Shown: positions 40,963-53,313, counted from the first letter of the stretch. The stretch is 64,000 bases of DNA from Clostridiales bacterium (GCA_017569285.1 CP069419.1:1984001-2048000); one strand, 5' to 3'. A program made the numbers and translations. Notes: generated by a model not told the origin, from the sequence alone.

Positions 40963-42684
40963 TCACATCCTCTCGGGCGCTTCAATCCCGATCAGGTAAA
41001 GGCCGGTTTTGATGACCTGGCGGGTGGCATCGGCCAGGGCGATACGGGCGGCTGCCTGCGCGGGTTCGCCGTCCAGGATGCGGTGCTCGTAGTAGTACTT
41101 GTTGAACGCCTGGGCGATGTCGGTCACCGCGCGGGTGATCATGCTGGGCTCGTACTTGTCGGCGGCTTCGCGGATGACGTCCGGGAACCGGCTCAGCAGG
41201 CGGAGCAGCGCCTGGGCTTCATCGTCCGTCAGGGCGGACCAGTCGGGTTCCGCCGTGATGCCTTCCGCCTTGCGCAGCAGGCTGCAGCAGCGGGCATGGG
41301 TGTACTGGACGTAGGGGCCGGACTCGCCGTCGAAGTTCAGGGCACGGTCCCAGCGGAAGTCGATATCCTTGATCCGGTTATTGGAAAGGTCGGTGTAGAC
41401 CACGGCGCCGATACCCACCTGGCGGGCCACCTCGTCCTTGTTCTCCAGGTTGGGGGACTTCTCCTCGATAATCGCACGGGCTTTTTCCACGGCCTGGTCC
41501 AGCAGGTCCTCCAGCAGGACGACATTGCCCTTCCGGGTGGAGAGGGCTTCACCCTCAAAGCTGATCATGCCGAAGGCCACGTGCACGCAGTCCTTGGCCC
41601 ACGGATAGCCCATCTTTTCCAGTACACGGAACACCTGGCGGAAATGCAGGTCCTGCTGGTAGGCGACGACATACAGGCACTTGTCGAAGTGGTAGGTGTT
41701 CTGGCGGTATACGGCCGCGGCCAGATCGCGGGTGGCATAGATTGTGGCGCCGTCGCTCTTGAGGATCAGGCAGGGAGGCATATTGTCCTCGCTCAGGTCC
41801 ACGACCTGGGCGCCCTGGCTCTCGGTGAGCAGGCCCTTGTTCCGCAGTTCCTGCACCACGGGTTCCATCTTATCGTTGTAGAAGCTCTCGCCGGCGTAGC
41901 TGTCGAAGCTGACTCCCAGCTTCGCGTAGGTCTTCGCGGCATCCTTCAGGGTCACTTCCTTGAACCAGCGGAAGATCTCCATGGCTTCCGGATCGTTGTC
42001 CTCAATCTTCTTGAACCAGGCGCGGCCCTCGTCCTCCAGCGCCGGATCGTTTTCCGCTTCCTTGTGGAAACGGACATACAGCTCGGTCATCGCGTCGATG
42101 CCGCGCTCCTCCACGTCTTCCTTTTTGCCCCACTTTTTATAGGCGCAGACCATCTTGCCGAACTGGGTGCCCCAGTCGCCCAGGTGGTTGATGCCCACGG
42201 TCTCATAGCCCAGGAAGTCGAAAATCCGCTTCAGGCTGTGGCCGATCATCGTGGTGGACAGATGGCCGATGTGGAACCGCTTGGCGATATTGATGGAGGA
42301 GTAGTCCAGGCAGACGGTCTTTCCCTTTCCGATATCGGAGGAACCGTACTTTTCACCCTGTGCCCGCAGCGCGGCCATGGTTTCGGCCGCGAAGTTCTCG
42401 CGGTTCAGGAAGAAGTTCATATATCCGTTGACAGGCTGCACGGAGGCAACGTCCTCGTGCGTCCAGGCAGCGCAGACCGCTTCGGCAATTTTCGGCGGGG
42501 CCATGCGCAGGGGCTTCGCCAAGCGGAAGCAGGGGAACGCGTAGTCGCCCAGCGCGGGATCCGGCGGCACGGCCAGCAGGCCCTTGATATCATCCGCGCC
42601 CGGCAGGCCTTCCGCCTCCGGCCACAGGCTCTTTATGCATTCCGCCGCCAGCGCGGCGATCTGACTCCTGGTATCCATGTTCAT
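40963..42684 (-). CDS. argS: Arginine--tRNA ligase
   Basis: The 573-residue enzyme charges tRNA-Arg. It has the ArgRS N-terminal Add-1 domain (VPPDPALGDYAFPC), HIGH signature NIAKRFHIGHLSTTMIG, the LGDWGTQFGK block, an STRKGNVV motif in place of KMSKS (common in ArgRS) and a C-terminal anticodon-binding domain. GGAAGG precedes two adjacent ATG codons (42684, 42678). It is transcribed alone, divergently from nifJ. Confidence 0.97.
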   Translation of the reverse strand: MNMDTRSQIAALAAECIKSLWPEAEGLPGADDIKGLLAVPPDPALGDYAFPCFRLAKPLRMAPPKIAEAVCAAWTHEDVASVQPVNGYMNFFLNRENFAAETMAALRAQGEKYGSSDIGKGKTVCLDYSSINIAKRFHIGHLSTTMIGHSLKRIFDFLGYETVGINHLGDWGTQFGKMVCAYKKWGKKEDVEERGIDAMTELYVRFHKEAENDPALEDEGRAWFKKIEDNDPEAMEIFRWFKEVTLKDAAKTYAKLGVSFDSYAGESFYNDKMEPVVQELRNKGLLTESQGAQVVDLSEDNMPPCLILKSDGATIYATRDLAAAVYRQNTYHFDKCLYVVAYQQDLHFRQVFRVLEKMGYPWAKDCVHVAFGMISFEGEALSTRKGNVVLLEDLLDQAVEKARAIIEEKSPNLENKDEVARQVGIGAVVYTDLSNNRIKDIDFRWDRALNFDGESGPYVQYTHARCCSLLRKAEGITAEPDWSALTDDEAQALLRLLSRFPDVIREAADKYEPSMITRAVTDIAQAFNKYYYEHRILDGEPAQAAARIALADATRQVIKTGLYLIGIEAPERM

Positions 42685-42761
42685 TCATCCTTCCGGCATC
42701 AAGTATTGCAAAGTCCGCGCCGAGAGCTTGCACGCCCCGGAATCACGCGGAACTATCCCTA

Positions 42762-42791
42762 ATCATATCATAGGAAAGGGAAAAAACGCAA
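42762..42791 (-). promoter_or_regulatory. argS promoter
   Basis: On the minus strand TTGCGT (42786-42791) and TATGAT (42762-42767) are 18 bp apart, about 80 bases before the argS start. Confidence 0.6.
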
Positions 42792-42917
42792 CACAGGGCG
42801 GGTTTGCGCCGGTCTGTCTGATTTGTTTGAAAGATAAAATACAAATTTATTCTTGCAATACCGGGGTTTTCCGCGGTTCCGGTGGCTTTCGGGGCGTCAA
42901 AATCCCTGCCGCATTGA

Positions 42918-42946
42918 TTGACATCCGCCGGGCCGGTGCTTATAAT
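42918..42946 (+). promoter_or_regulatory. nifJ promoter, perfect consensus
   Basis: TTGACA (42918-42923), a 17-bp spacer and TATAAT (42941-42946) match the sigma-A consensus exactly, followed by AGGAGGGG before the ATG. Strong constitutive expression is expected. Confidence 0.92.
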
Positions 42947-42981
42947 ATAAGAATACTTGATGAATATCAGGAGGGGTTATC

Positions 42982-46512
<3,531 letters not shown>

Positions 46513-46527
46513 TTTACCCCGGTTTTT

Positions 46528-46560
46528 ACGGACCGCCGCGATTCCGCGGCGGTCCGTTTT
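46528..46560 (+). terminator. nifJ terminator
   Basis: A 13-bp perfect stem (ACGGACCGCCGCG and its complement) with an ATTC loop is followed by TTTT. It lies 16 bases after the stop codon. Confidence 0.9.
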
Positions 46561-46586
46561 GAACATCACGGAAGGAGGCGGAAAGC

Positions 46587-49016
46587 ATGATCTGGTTCCA
46601 GCAGTTTTTCCTGGACCGGGAGCAGGATATTGTGGTGGACCTCTATATGGAGGGGGACCGCCTGTTCCATGTGATCCGCACCCCGAACCACCATACCGGC
46701 AACCTGATCACCAACCTGGCCCGGCTGTGCGGGCTGGAAACGGAGACCGGGGAGCAGGGGCTGCTGGTGATCCGTGGGGAAGTTCCCTGCTATTTCGACG
46801 GGGAAAACCGGCGGATGTATATCTTCCGCCTGGGCAATACCAAGGTGGCCAACATCTACCCGGACGGCCGGGTGGAGGTAAAGGCTTCCATTCCCGCGAT
46901 CTCCAAAACCCTGATGAGCCAGACCAAGGACTACCGCGCCGGGGAGCAGAAAACAATCGTCAAGACGTATATCCGCGCGGAGTGCAAGTTCCATACCGAC
47001 CTGCATACCCACATGAACGGCAACCTGCCGCCGGACGCGCTGATCGCCCTGGGCATCGTCCACCAGCTGCGCTATCCGCTTTACTACATCAAGAAGCTGG
47101 GGCTGAAGGTCACCCCGGCGCAGGCGGAGCTCCTGGCCGGACGCCGCGCGCGGGCGGAGGCGGCCATGCAGGACAGCCTCACAGACGGAAAGCACCGGGA
47201 CCGGCAGATTGATGACCAGGTATTCATCAACTTTGCTGACCTGATCCTCGGCAATCCCGCGGACGCGGCGGAGAACATCAGCCGCATCCGGAACTCCCTC
47301 ACCATCCCGAAGGACGGGCAGGCGGTATTTGCCAACCTCGAAAAGGTTTACCTTTACCGGTACGTGTTCACCAAGGGAATCCCCGTAGAGGATCCTTTCA
47401 GCGGCCTGAACCCGGACAACATTCCGGACCGGGTGACCCGGGACTATGTGCTGCGGATGCGCCGGGACCGGGAAGACGAACGATACGCGCGGAACACGCT
47501 GTTCCAGGACCTGCTGCTGTGGATCGCGCGGGAGTACCAGCGTCAGGGCATCCAGTACACGGAGATATCCGACACGGCGCTGGTGAACGCGGCGGACGCG
47601 CCGGCCCGCCTGCGGGAAATCCATGAAATCATGCCCGCGGTCACCCGGGAAACGGGTGTGCTGATCCGCTTCCTCGCTGGCATCCGGCGGATTCCCCTGA
47701 CCATCGTGAAGAGCCGGATCACCCCGGCGGACTACCTGGCCGAAAACCTGCGCGTGCTGCGGGCGGTGGCCATGGATCCGTACGTGGCCGGCAGCGATAT
47801 CATCGGCGAGGAAGTCAACGATATCCTCGAACTGCGCCCGACCATCCGGGAACTGGTGAAAATCGCCGGGGAAAACCCCGGGTTTGTGCTGCGGATCCAC
47901 GCGGGCGAGAATGACGGCCTGCGGGACAACGTGGCCAACAGCATCCGCTGCGTGAAGGAAGCACTGGCGCCCGGCCAGCCGATGCCGGATGTGCGGCTCG
48001 GCCACGGGCTGTACACCTGCGACCTGCGCAGCGCGAAGGGAAAACAGCTGCTGGAGGAGATGCGGGAATCCGGGGTAACCCTGGAATTCCAGATCACCTC
48101 GAACGTTCGCCTGAACAACCTGTCTTCCATGGGGCGTCACCCGCTGCGCAGCTACCTGCGGGCGGGCGTCCGCTGCGTGCAGGGCACGGACGGCGGCGCG
48201 CTGTACGGCACCAACTCCATCGATGAGGAGCTGTCGCTGGAAAAGCTGCTGGGCCTTACGGTGCCGGAGCTGAAGCAGATGGCGGATACCGACCGGGAAA
48301 TCCTCGAGAAGAGCCGGGAGCTGTTTGCCCGCCGCGAGGCGGACTTCCGAGCGCGGTGTGCCGGAAAGGACGTGGAGGAATACTATATCCGCCGCCTGGC
48401 CGGGCTGCGGCCGGTGGAAAGCCGGCTGTGGAAATCCTCCGGCAAACGGGACGCCGAGGCAGCCCTGAAGGACCGCGTCGCGCCGCTGCCGGCCGGAATG
48501 ACCCCGCTGGTCATTGCCGGCGGAAGCTTCTCCGCCGGACGGCGCCGCCCGCCCATGCGGGAGGAGGACCGGGCGCTGATCAATGACCTGCTGGCGAAGG
48601 CGGACCCGGAAAAGGTGTTCCTGGTCATCGGCCACCGGCTGACCGGGCAGGAGGGATACCTGGCCGCGCAGAACCGGGGGCGCTTCCGGATTTTCGCGGT
48701 CGTTCCGCGGGAACTTTCCCAGGCGGAAATCGGCCGGCTGCAGGAAAGCGGCGTCTCCGTCCGGATTTCGGACGAAAACGCCGCCATGGGGCTGTATAAG
48801 ACTTTCGCGGATGAGATATTCGACCGGTATGAGGCCGCGCTGCTGGCATTCGACGGAAACTCCGCCGCAATGAACCTGATCCAGGAGGCCAAGAACGGCC
48901 GGAAGAAGGCACGGATCTACCTGAATACACGCTCCCGGGACCTGGCGGCCAAGGGGAGCGTGCTGGAAGGCTATGTGCGCCCGCTGGGTGAAGCGCGGCG
49001 GGAGTGGGAAGGCTGA
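46587..49016 (+). CDS. Adenosine-deaminase-like protein with N-terminal extension and C-terminal Rossmann-like domain
   Basis: The 809-residue protein holds an adenosine deaminase core (~residues 130-600): metal pair H140/H142 in DLHTHMNG, RIHAGE (H438, E441), LGHGLY (H473) and TDGGALYG (D535). The second aspartate of the usual TDDP is glycine. Before the core lies a ~130-residue beta-rich domain (LITNLARLCGLETETGEQGLLVI) of no recognised family. After it (~636-800) comes a Rossmann-like domain (PLVIAGGSFSAGR, VFLVIGHRLTGQEGYLAA, KARIYLN) that resembles SLOG nucleotide-binding domains. It probably deaminates a purine compound sensed or bound by the C-terminal domain; it is far longer than ordinary Add (~340 residues). 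GGAAGGAGG precedes the ATG. Confidence 0.8.
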   Translation: MIWFQQFFLDREQDIVVDLYMEGDRLFHVIRTPNHHTGNLITNLARLCGLETETGEQGLLVIRGEVPCYFDGENRRMYIFRLGNTKVANIYPDGRVEVKASIPAISKTLMSQTKDYRAGEQKTIVKTYIRAECKFHTDLHTHMNGNLPPDALIALGIVHQLRYPLYYIKKLGLKVTPAQAELLAGRRARAEAAMQDSLTDGKHRDRQIDDQVFINFADLILGNPADAAENISRIRNSLTIPKDGQAVFANLEKVYLYRYVFTKGIPVEDPFSGLNPDNIPDRVTRDYVLRMRRDREDERYARNTLFQDLLLWIAREYQRQGIQYTEISDTALVNAADAPARLREIHEIMPAVTRETGVLIRFLAGIRRIPLTIVKSRITPADYLAENLRVLRAVAMDPYVAGSDIIGEEVNDILELRPTIRELVKIAGENPGFVLRIHAGENDGLRDNVANSIRCVKEALAPGQPMPDVRLGHGLYTCDLRSAKGKQLLEEMRESGVTLEFQITSNVRLNNLSSMGRHPLRSYLRAGVRCVQGTDGGALYGTNSIDEELSLEKLLGLTVPELKQMADTDREILEKSRELFARREADFRARCAGKDVEEYYIRRLAGLRPVESRLWKSSGKRDAEAALKDRVAPLPAGMTPLVIAGGSFSAGRRRPPMREEDRALINDLLAKADPEKVFLVIGHRLTGQEGYLAAQNRGRFRIFAVVPRELSQAEIGRLQESGVSVRISDENAAMGLYKTFADEIFDRYEAALLAFDGNSAAMNLIQEAKNGRKKARIYLNTRSRDLAAKGSVLEGYVRPLGEARREWEG

Positions 49017-49019
49017 CCG

Positions 49020-50105
49020 TCAGCGCCTGCGGCGGTCATGGCCGGACTGCCGGTAGTAAGCGGATTTGTTTTCATACATCCTTTGGTCGGATGCCCGGAT
49101 TACTTCGTTCAGGTCATCACGGTTTTCCCGCATCGCGTATCCGGCGGCAACGCTGCCGGACGCTTCGGCAATCTCCCGGGTCATCACTTCCAGGGCGGAC
49201 GATACGTCCGCCTCTGTTTTTTTCAGGAAGAGGATCATGAACTCATCCCCGCCGATCCGGTAGGGAATCACGGTGTTGTCCGCGCGGGCCGCCATGCAGC
49301 GGCCGATCATGCGGAGCGCTTCATCTCCGGCATCGTGTCCCTTTGAATCGTTCAGGCGCTTCAGGCCGTTCATATCCACGGAGGCCACGGCGGTGATGAA
49401 CCGCTCCTGGTCCACCAGGTCCGCGTAGAAGGCCTGGCGGTTCCGCAGGCCGGTCAGCGCGTCCAGGTCCGCGTCCTGCTGGTTGATGAACATATAGTAG
49501 AAGATCACGCCGATCAGGATAAACGCGGTAAGGTGCTTGCCGCCGATCTCGATATCGAACACGGCGGCCAGGACACAGGAGATTCCGCACAGCATCAGTA
49601 CGCGGACCTCATTGGTCTTGCCCACCCGGTAACGCTGGTAGGTGACGAAGAAAAGCAGCAGCAGGTAAAGCCCGGCGACAAAGAAGCCGAGGTAGTTCAG
49701 CGGCCCCCGGGCAAAGGCGTAGCTTTCCTCATCAAACCAGAAATAGATTCTCGAGAAGAAGGCGGAAAAGGCGAGCAGTGTGTTGAAAACGGCGGGCACC
49801 CAGAACAGCCAGACCCGCTTTCCGGCTCTTTCCCCGATGGCTACCAGCAGCATGCTGAGCGCGGCGGCCGGGCGGAGGGAATACCCGAGGGAGGAAAACA
49901 GGATCCGCCAGAAACGGCGGGAAGGATCCTGCGCGGCATATTCCTCCAGCAGCTCCGACAGGATCAGGAGCGCGCAGCAGAAAACGGCCGTATAGAAATG
50001 GCGCATCCGGCGGTCGGTGATCCGGCTGCGCAGTTTCAGCCGCAGGAAAAAACCGACGACCAGGAAAATGGACACCAGCTGTTCGTTCAGGAATTGGGCG
50101 AGCAT
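49020..50105 (-). CDS. Membrane-bound diguanylate cyclase (GGDEF)
   Basis: The 361-residue protein has six or seven hydrophobic segments in residues 1-205 and a GGDEF domain after DALTGLRNRQAFY, with the signature YRIGGDEFMIL and substrate region MNGLKRLNDSKGHDAGDEAL. It should make cyclic di-GMP in response to an unknown membrane signal. No inhibitory RxxD site is obvious before GGDEF. Its stop lies three bases from the convergent ADA-like gene. A CGGAGGACC ribosome site precedes the ATG. Confidence 0.92.
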   Translation of the reverse strand: MLAQFLNEQLVSIFLVVGFFLRLKLRSRITDRRMRHFYTAVFCCALLILSELLEEYAAQDPSRRFWRILFSSLGYSLRPAAALSMLLVAIGERAGKRVWLFWVPAVFNTLLAFSAFFSRIYFWFDEESYAFARGPLNYLGFFVAGLYLLLLFFVTYQRYRVGKTNEVRVLMLCGISCVLAAVFDIEIGGKHLTAFILIGVIFYYMFINQQDADLDALTGLRNRQAFYADLVDQERFITAVASVDMNGLKRLNDSKGHDAGDEALRMIGRCMAARADNTVIPYRIGGDEFMILFLKKTEADVSSALEVMTREIAEASGSVAAGYAMRENRDDLNEVIRASDQRMYENKSAYYRQSGHDRRRR

Positions 50106-50245
50106 ATCAGGTCCTCCGTATAAACGGGATTGATTCTGTATCCAAAACTTTTCGGTTATTCTACCATATCCCCGGCTGTTTTGTCGACAGGGGGAAGGAG
50201 AAAGACATATAGACTGAAACTATAGCTCCATATTGTTTTCATATA

Positions 50246-50275
50246 TTGGACAAACAGATATCGGGATGGTAGGAT
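50246..50275 (+). promoter_or_regulatory. met transporter promoter
   Basis: TTGGAC (50246-50251), an 18-bp spacer and TAGGAT (50270-50275) precede a leader of about 200 bases before metQ. Confidence 0.6.
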
Positions 50276-50306
50276 TTATCCATCAGAAACGAAGGAGGGA
50301 GACGCC

Positions 50307-50390
50307 GTGACAGCTTACCGGACGGACTGGACCATGCGAATGTGTTCCGCTGTGGGTGGAGCCTGTCGCGAAATCGTTTTCCGAATGTGA
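50307..50390 (+). CDS. Possible leader peptide of the met operon
   Basis: GTG at 50307 follows AAGGAGGGAG and opens a 27-residue frame ending with Met then TGA; methionine codons occur at positions 1, 10, 12 and 27 and two Cys codons are present. It lies in the metQ leader, 32 bases before a hairpin with a T-rich tail (50423-50448). A role in methionine-dependent attenuation is inference; no known riboswitch motif was recognised in the leader. Confidence 0.4.
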   Translation: MTAYRTDWTMRMCSAVGGACREIVFRM

Positions 50391-50422
50391 CGCGTGATAC
50401 AACGCTGCAATGTTTTTGACGG

Positions 50423-50448
50423 GAAGCGAATCGCTTCTCTATTTATTT
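50423..50448 (+). terminator. Candidate attenuator hairpin in the metQ leader
   Basis: A six-base-pair stem GAAGCG/CGCTTC with an AAT loop is followed by TCTATTTATTTT, 30 bases before the metQ start. Confidence 0.45.
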
Positions 50449-50476
50449 TCCCTGAATGACGAAAGGAGATATCCCC

Positions 50477-51322
50477 ATGAAGAAACTGATTGCCCTGCTG
50501 ATTGCCTTGGCTCTGACCCTGTCCCTGACGGCTGCCCTGGCCGATACGATTACGATCGCGGTTCCCAACGACCCCACCAATGAAGGACGCGCCCTCCTGC
50601 TGCTGCAGAGCCAGGGAGTCCTGACCCTGAAGGAAGGCTCCGGCCTGGAAGCCACCAAGGGTGATATCGAATCCTCCATCGTGGACATTGAACTGGTTGA
50701 AGTCGAAGCTGCCCTGGTTCCCGAAATCAAGCAGGATGTGGACTACGCCATCATCAACAACAACTACGCCCTGCAGGCGGGCCTGAATCCCGTAGAGGAC
50801 TCCCTGCTGATCGAAAGCGCGGATTCCCCCTACGTCAACGTGGTCAGCGTGAAGGAAGGCAATGAGAATTCCGATGAGGCCAAGGCGCTCGCCGCTGCCC
50901 TGCAGAGCCAGAAGGTCGTTGACTTCATCAACAACACCTATGCCGGCGCCGCGGTCGCGACCGTGACGGAAATCACTGACGGCTTTGACGCGACCGTTGA
51001 CTATGAAGCGCTGAACGGCAAGACCATCACCATTGCGGCTACGCCCGTTCCCCATGTGGAAGTGCTGAAGATCGCCGCGGAAATCCTGGCTGAAAAGGGC
51101 ATCACCCTGGATGTCAAGGAAGTAACCGACTATGTGACTCCCAACGAGTTTGTTGAGAATGGCGACGTGTTCGCGAACTACTTCGCGCACCAGCCCTACC
51201 AGGATTCCTTCAACGCCGGCAACGGCACGCACCTGGTCACCATCGCCGGCATCCACGTGGAGCCCATGGCCCTCTACGGCGGAAAGCAGGCGGACCTGGC
51301 TGCCCTTGGAATCGCCAAGTAA
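50477..51322 (+). CDS. metQ: Circularly permuted MetQ/NlpA-family methionine-binding protein
   Basis: This 281-residue binding protein belongs to a methionine ABC importer with the metN and metI that follow. Its two halves are in reverse order compared with MetQ. Residues 22-163 are the normal C-terminal part (TITIAVPNDPTNEGRALLLL through SADSPYVNVV and VVDFINNTY). After an ~18-residue linker, residues 182-281 are the normal N-terminal part (TITIAATPVPHVEVL, VTDYVTPN, ANYFAHQPYQDSFN, IHVEPMALYGG). The total length is that of one MetQ, so this is a true permutation and not a duplication. A signal peptide ending TAALA is present but no lipobox cysteine. The leader upstream has a possible attenuator. 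Confidence 0.9.
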   Translation: MKKLIALLIALALTLSLTAALADTITIAVPNDPTNEGRALLLLQSQGVLTLKEGSGLEATKGDIESSIVDIELVEVEAALVPEIKQDVDYAIINNNYALQAGLNPVEDSLLIESADSPYVNVVSVKEGNENSDEAKALAAALQSQKVVDFINNTYAGAAVATVTEITDGFDATVDYEALNGKTITIAATPVPHVEVLKIAAEILAEKGITLDVKEVTDYVTPNEFVENGDVFANYFAHQPYQDSFNAGNGTHLVTIAGIHVEPMALYGGKQADLAALGIAK

Positions 51323-51369
51323 TTGACATCTTAAGCGGGAACGGTTATCATCATACCTGTGGAATATGA

Positions 51370-51410
51370 CACACCGGCAGCGCCTTTGCCGCCGGTGTGC
51401 TTTCGTGTTT
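51370..51410 (+). terminator. Partial terminator between metQ and metN
   Basis: Stem CACACCGGC/GCCGGTGTG is followed by CTTTCGTGTTTT. Such a hairpin would lower metN-metI relative to metQ, as is common for binding-protein operons. Confidence 0.65.
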
Positions 51411-51432
51411 TGAGAAATATGGGGAGACTGCC

Positions 51433-52485
51433 ATGATTGAGCTGCGGAACCTGAGTAAGAACTTCGTCACAGCGGACGGGCCGGTGGATGCGCTGAAGCA
51501 TGTCAACCTGACCATCCGGGACGGGGACATCTATGGAATCATCGGCATGAGCGGCGCCGGGAAAAGCACCCTGGTCCGCTGTATCAACATGCTGGAGCGG
51601 CCGACGGAAGGCTCGGTCGTCTGGGACGGTACAGACCTGGGCTCCCTGAGCGAGAAGCAGATCCAGCAGGTACGCCACCAGATCACGATGATCTTCCAGT
51701 CCTTCAACCTGCTGATGCAGCGTACCTGCCTGGAAAACATCATGCTGCCGCTGAAGCTGATCCATATGCCCCGGGCGGAGGCGCGGAAGCGGGCCATGGC
51801 CCTGCTGGAAACCGTCGGCCTGCCGGACAAGGCCAACTCCTATCCGGCCCAGCTGTCCGGCGGCCAGCAGCAGCGAATCGCCATCGCGCGGGCGCTGGCA
51901 ACGGATCCGAAGGTGCTGCTGTGCGATGAGGCCACCAGCGCGCTGGACCCGAAAACCACCCACGCGATCCTGGAGCTGATCCGCGAGATCAACCAGAAAA
52001 TGGGGATCACCGTCATCGTAATCACCCACCAGATGAGCGTGGTGCAGGAGATCTGCAACCGCGTGGCAATCCTCGAAAACGGCAGCGTGGTCGAGGAAGG
52101 CGAGGTCAGCGATATCTTCAGCAATCCCCGGGCGGAGGCGACCAAGGCGCTGGTGTATCCGGACATGGCAGAGGGCATGGATTCCTTCGGCACGGCGCAC
52201 CAGCAGATGGTGCGGCTGGTCTTCCAGGGCGCCGGCGCGGCGACAACCCCGCTGATTGCTTCCATGGCGATCGAGTGCGGCATCGCGGCGAACATCCTGG
52301 CTGCGACCACGCGGACGCTGGGCGGTAAGGTATACGGCAATATGCTGCTGAACATTCCCGGCGGGCCGGATGAGCTGGCCACCGCGGTCAAATTCCTGAA
52401 GAAGACGCCGAACGTCACCGTCCAGGTGGACGTGGAATACGATGCGGAATCGGCGGAAGGAGAGGAGGCGGAGCCGCGTGGGTGA
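51433..52485 (+). CDS. metN: Methionine ABC transporter ATP-binding protein
   Basis: The 350-residue ATPase has Walker A GMSGAGKST, the signature LSGGQQQR, Walker B VLLCDEATSALD and the H-loop ITHQMS. Residues ~265-345 form the NIL domain that binds methionine and inhibits transport when methionine is high. The ATG at 51433 is chosen because GGGGAG lies nearby and an earlier ATG at 51397 has no ribosome site. Its last codons overlap the metI start. Confidence 0.95.
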   Translation: MIELRNLSKNFVTADGPVDALKHVNLTIRDGDIYGIIGMSGAGKSTLVRCINMLERPTEGSVVWDGTDLGSLSEKQIQQVRHQITMIFQSFNLLMQRTCLENIMLPLKLIHMPRAEARKRAMALLETVGLPDKANSYPAQLSGGQQQRIAIARALATDPKVLLCDEATSALDPKTTHAILELIREINQKMGITVIVITHQMSVVQEICNRVAILENGSVVEEGEVSDIFSNPRAEATKALVYPDMAEGMDSFGTAHQQMVRLVFQGAGAATTPLIASMAIECGIAANILAATTRTLGGKVYGNMLLNIPGGPDELATAVKFLKKTPNVTVQVDVEYDAESAEGEEAEPRG

Positions 52486-53194
52486 TTATATCGCGACATA
52501 CTATAACCCGGATAAAATCGCGAAGGCATGGAGCGTGATCCAGGCCGACTTCCTGCGGGAAACCGGCGTCACGCTGTACATCACGCTGATGGCGACGCTG
52601 TTCGCCATCATCATCGGCCTGCCGCTGGGTGTGATCCTGGTGACGGGCGACAGCAAGGGAATCCATCCGCTGCCCAAGCCCCTGATGGCTTTCCTCAACG
52701 GGATGATCAACCTGCTTCGTTCCGCGCCCTTCATCATCCTGATCGTGGTGCTGATGCCCATCACCCGCGCGATCGTGGGGAAAGCGGTCGGAAACGCTGC
52801 GGTCATCGTTCCGCTGATCATCGCCGCGTTCCCGTTTGTGGCGCGGCTGGTGGAGGGCTCCCTGCGTGAGGTGAACCCGAATATCGTGGAGATGTCCCTG
52901 TCCATGGGCGCGACCACCTGGCAGACGGTGATGCATGTGATGCTGCCGGAGAGCGTGCCGAGCCTCATTACGAGCTTTACCACAGCGATTACCACCATCC
53001 TCGGCTACACCGCAATGTCCGGCGCCGTCGGCGGCGGCGGACTGGGCAACCTGGCCATCACCCAGGGCCAGCAGCGGTACAACCAGGCGGTACTGCTGGC
53101 AGCGCTGATCGTACTGGTGATCCTGGTCCAGGTGTTCCAGAGCGTCGGTACCCACCTGGCGGCGAAGGCGGACAAGCGGCTGAAAAACAAATAA
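52478..53194 (+). CDS. metI: Methionine ABC transporter permease
   Basis: The 238-residue permease has five hydrophobic helices and the EAA-type motif VEMSLSMGATTWQTVMHVMLPES that docks on MetN, plus GYTAMSGAVGGGGLG near the end. The GTG at 52478 overlaps the end of metN by eight bases and follows GGAGG. It completes the metQ-metN-metI importer. Confidence 0.94.
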   Translation: MGDYIATYYNPDKIAKAWSVIQADFLRETGVTLYITLMATLFAIIIGLPLGVILVTGDSKGIHPLPKPLMAFLNGMINLLRSAPFIILIVVLMPITRAIVGKAVGNAAVIVPLIIAAFPFVARLVEGSLREVNPNIVEMSLSMGATTWQTVMHVMLPESVPSLITSFTTAITTILGYTAMSGAVGGGGLGNLAITQGQQRYNQAVLLAALIVLVILVQVFQSVGTHLAAKADKRLKNK

Positions 53195-53313
53195 GAAGAA
53201 AAATAAACGGCTGTATTTTTCCCCAAACGGCCTGTTTCCGCGGGCGGGACGGGGATATACTGTGCATGTACCGGGAAGATCGGTACGAGAACTGTTTTCA
53301 GGAGGACATGAAC

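Noticed and set aside
46566-48635. A 689-codon minus-strand frame opposite the ADA-like gene
   Set aside because: No ribosome site or motif, while the plus frame has clear deaminase motifs.
46587-49016. A RADAR defence system
   Set aside because: The long adenosine deaminase recalls RdrB, but no RdrA ATPase or other defence gene is adjacent, and the C-terminal domain is of another type.
50282-50476. A SAM riboswitch or methionine T-box in the metQ leader
   Set aside because: I looked for the SAM-I core and for the T-box bulge TGGNACC in the right context. A TGGACC occurs, but without the specifier stem or matching terminator; the leader-peptide reading is listed instead. A covariance search would decide.
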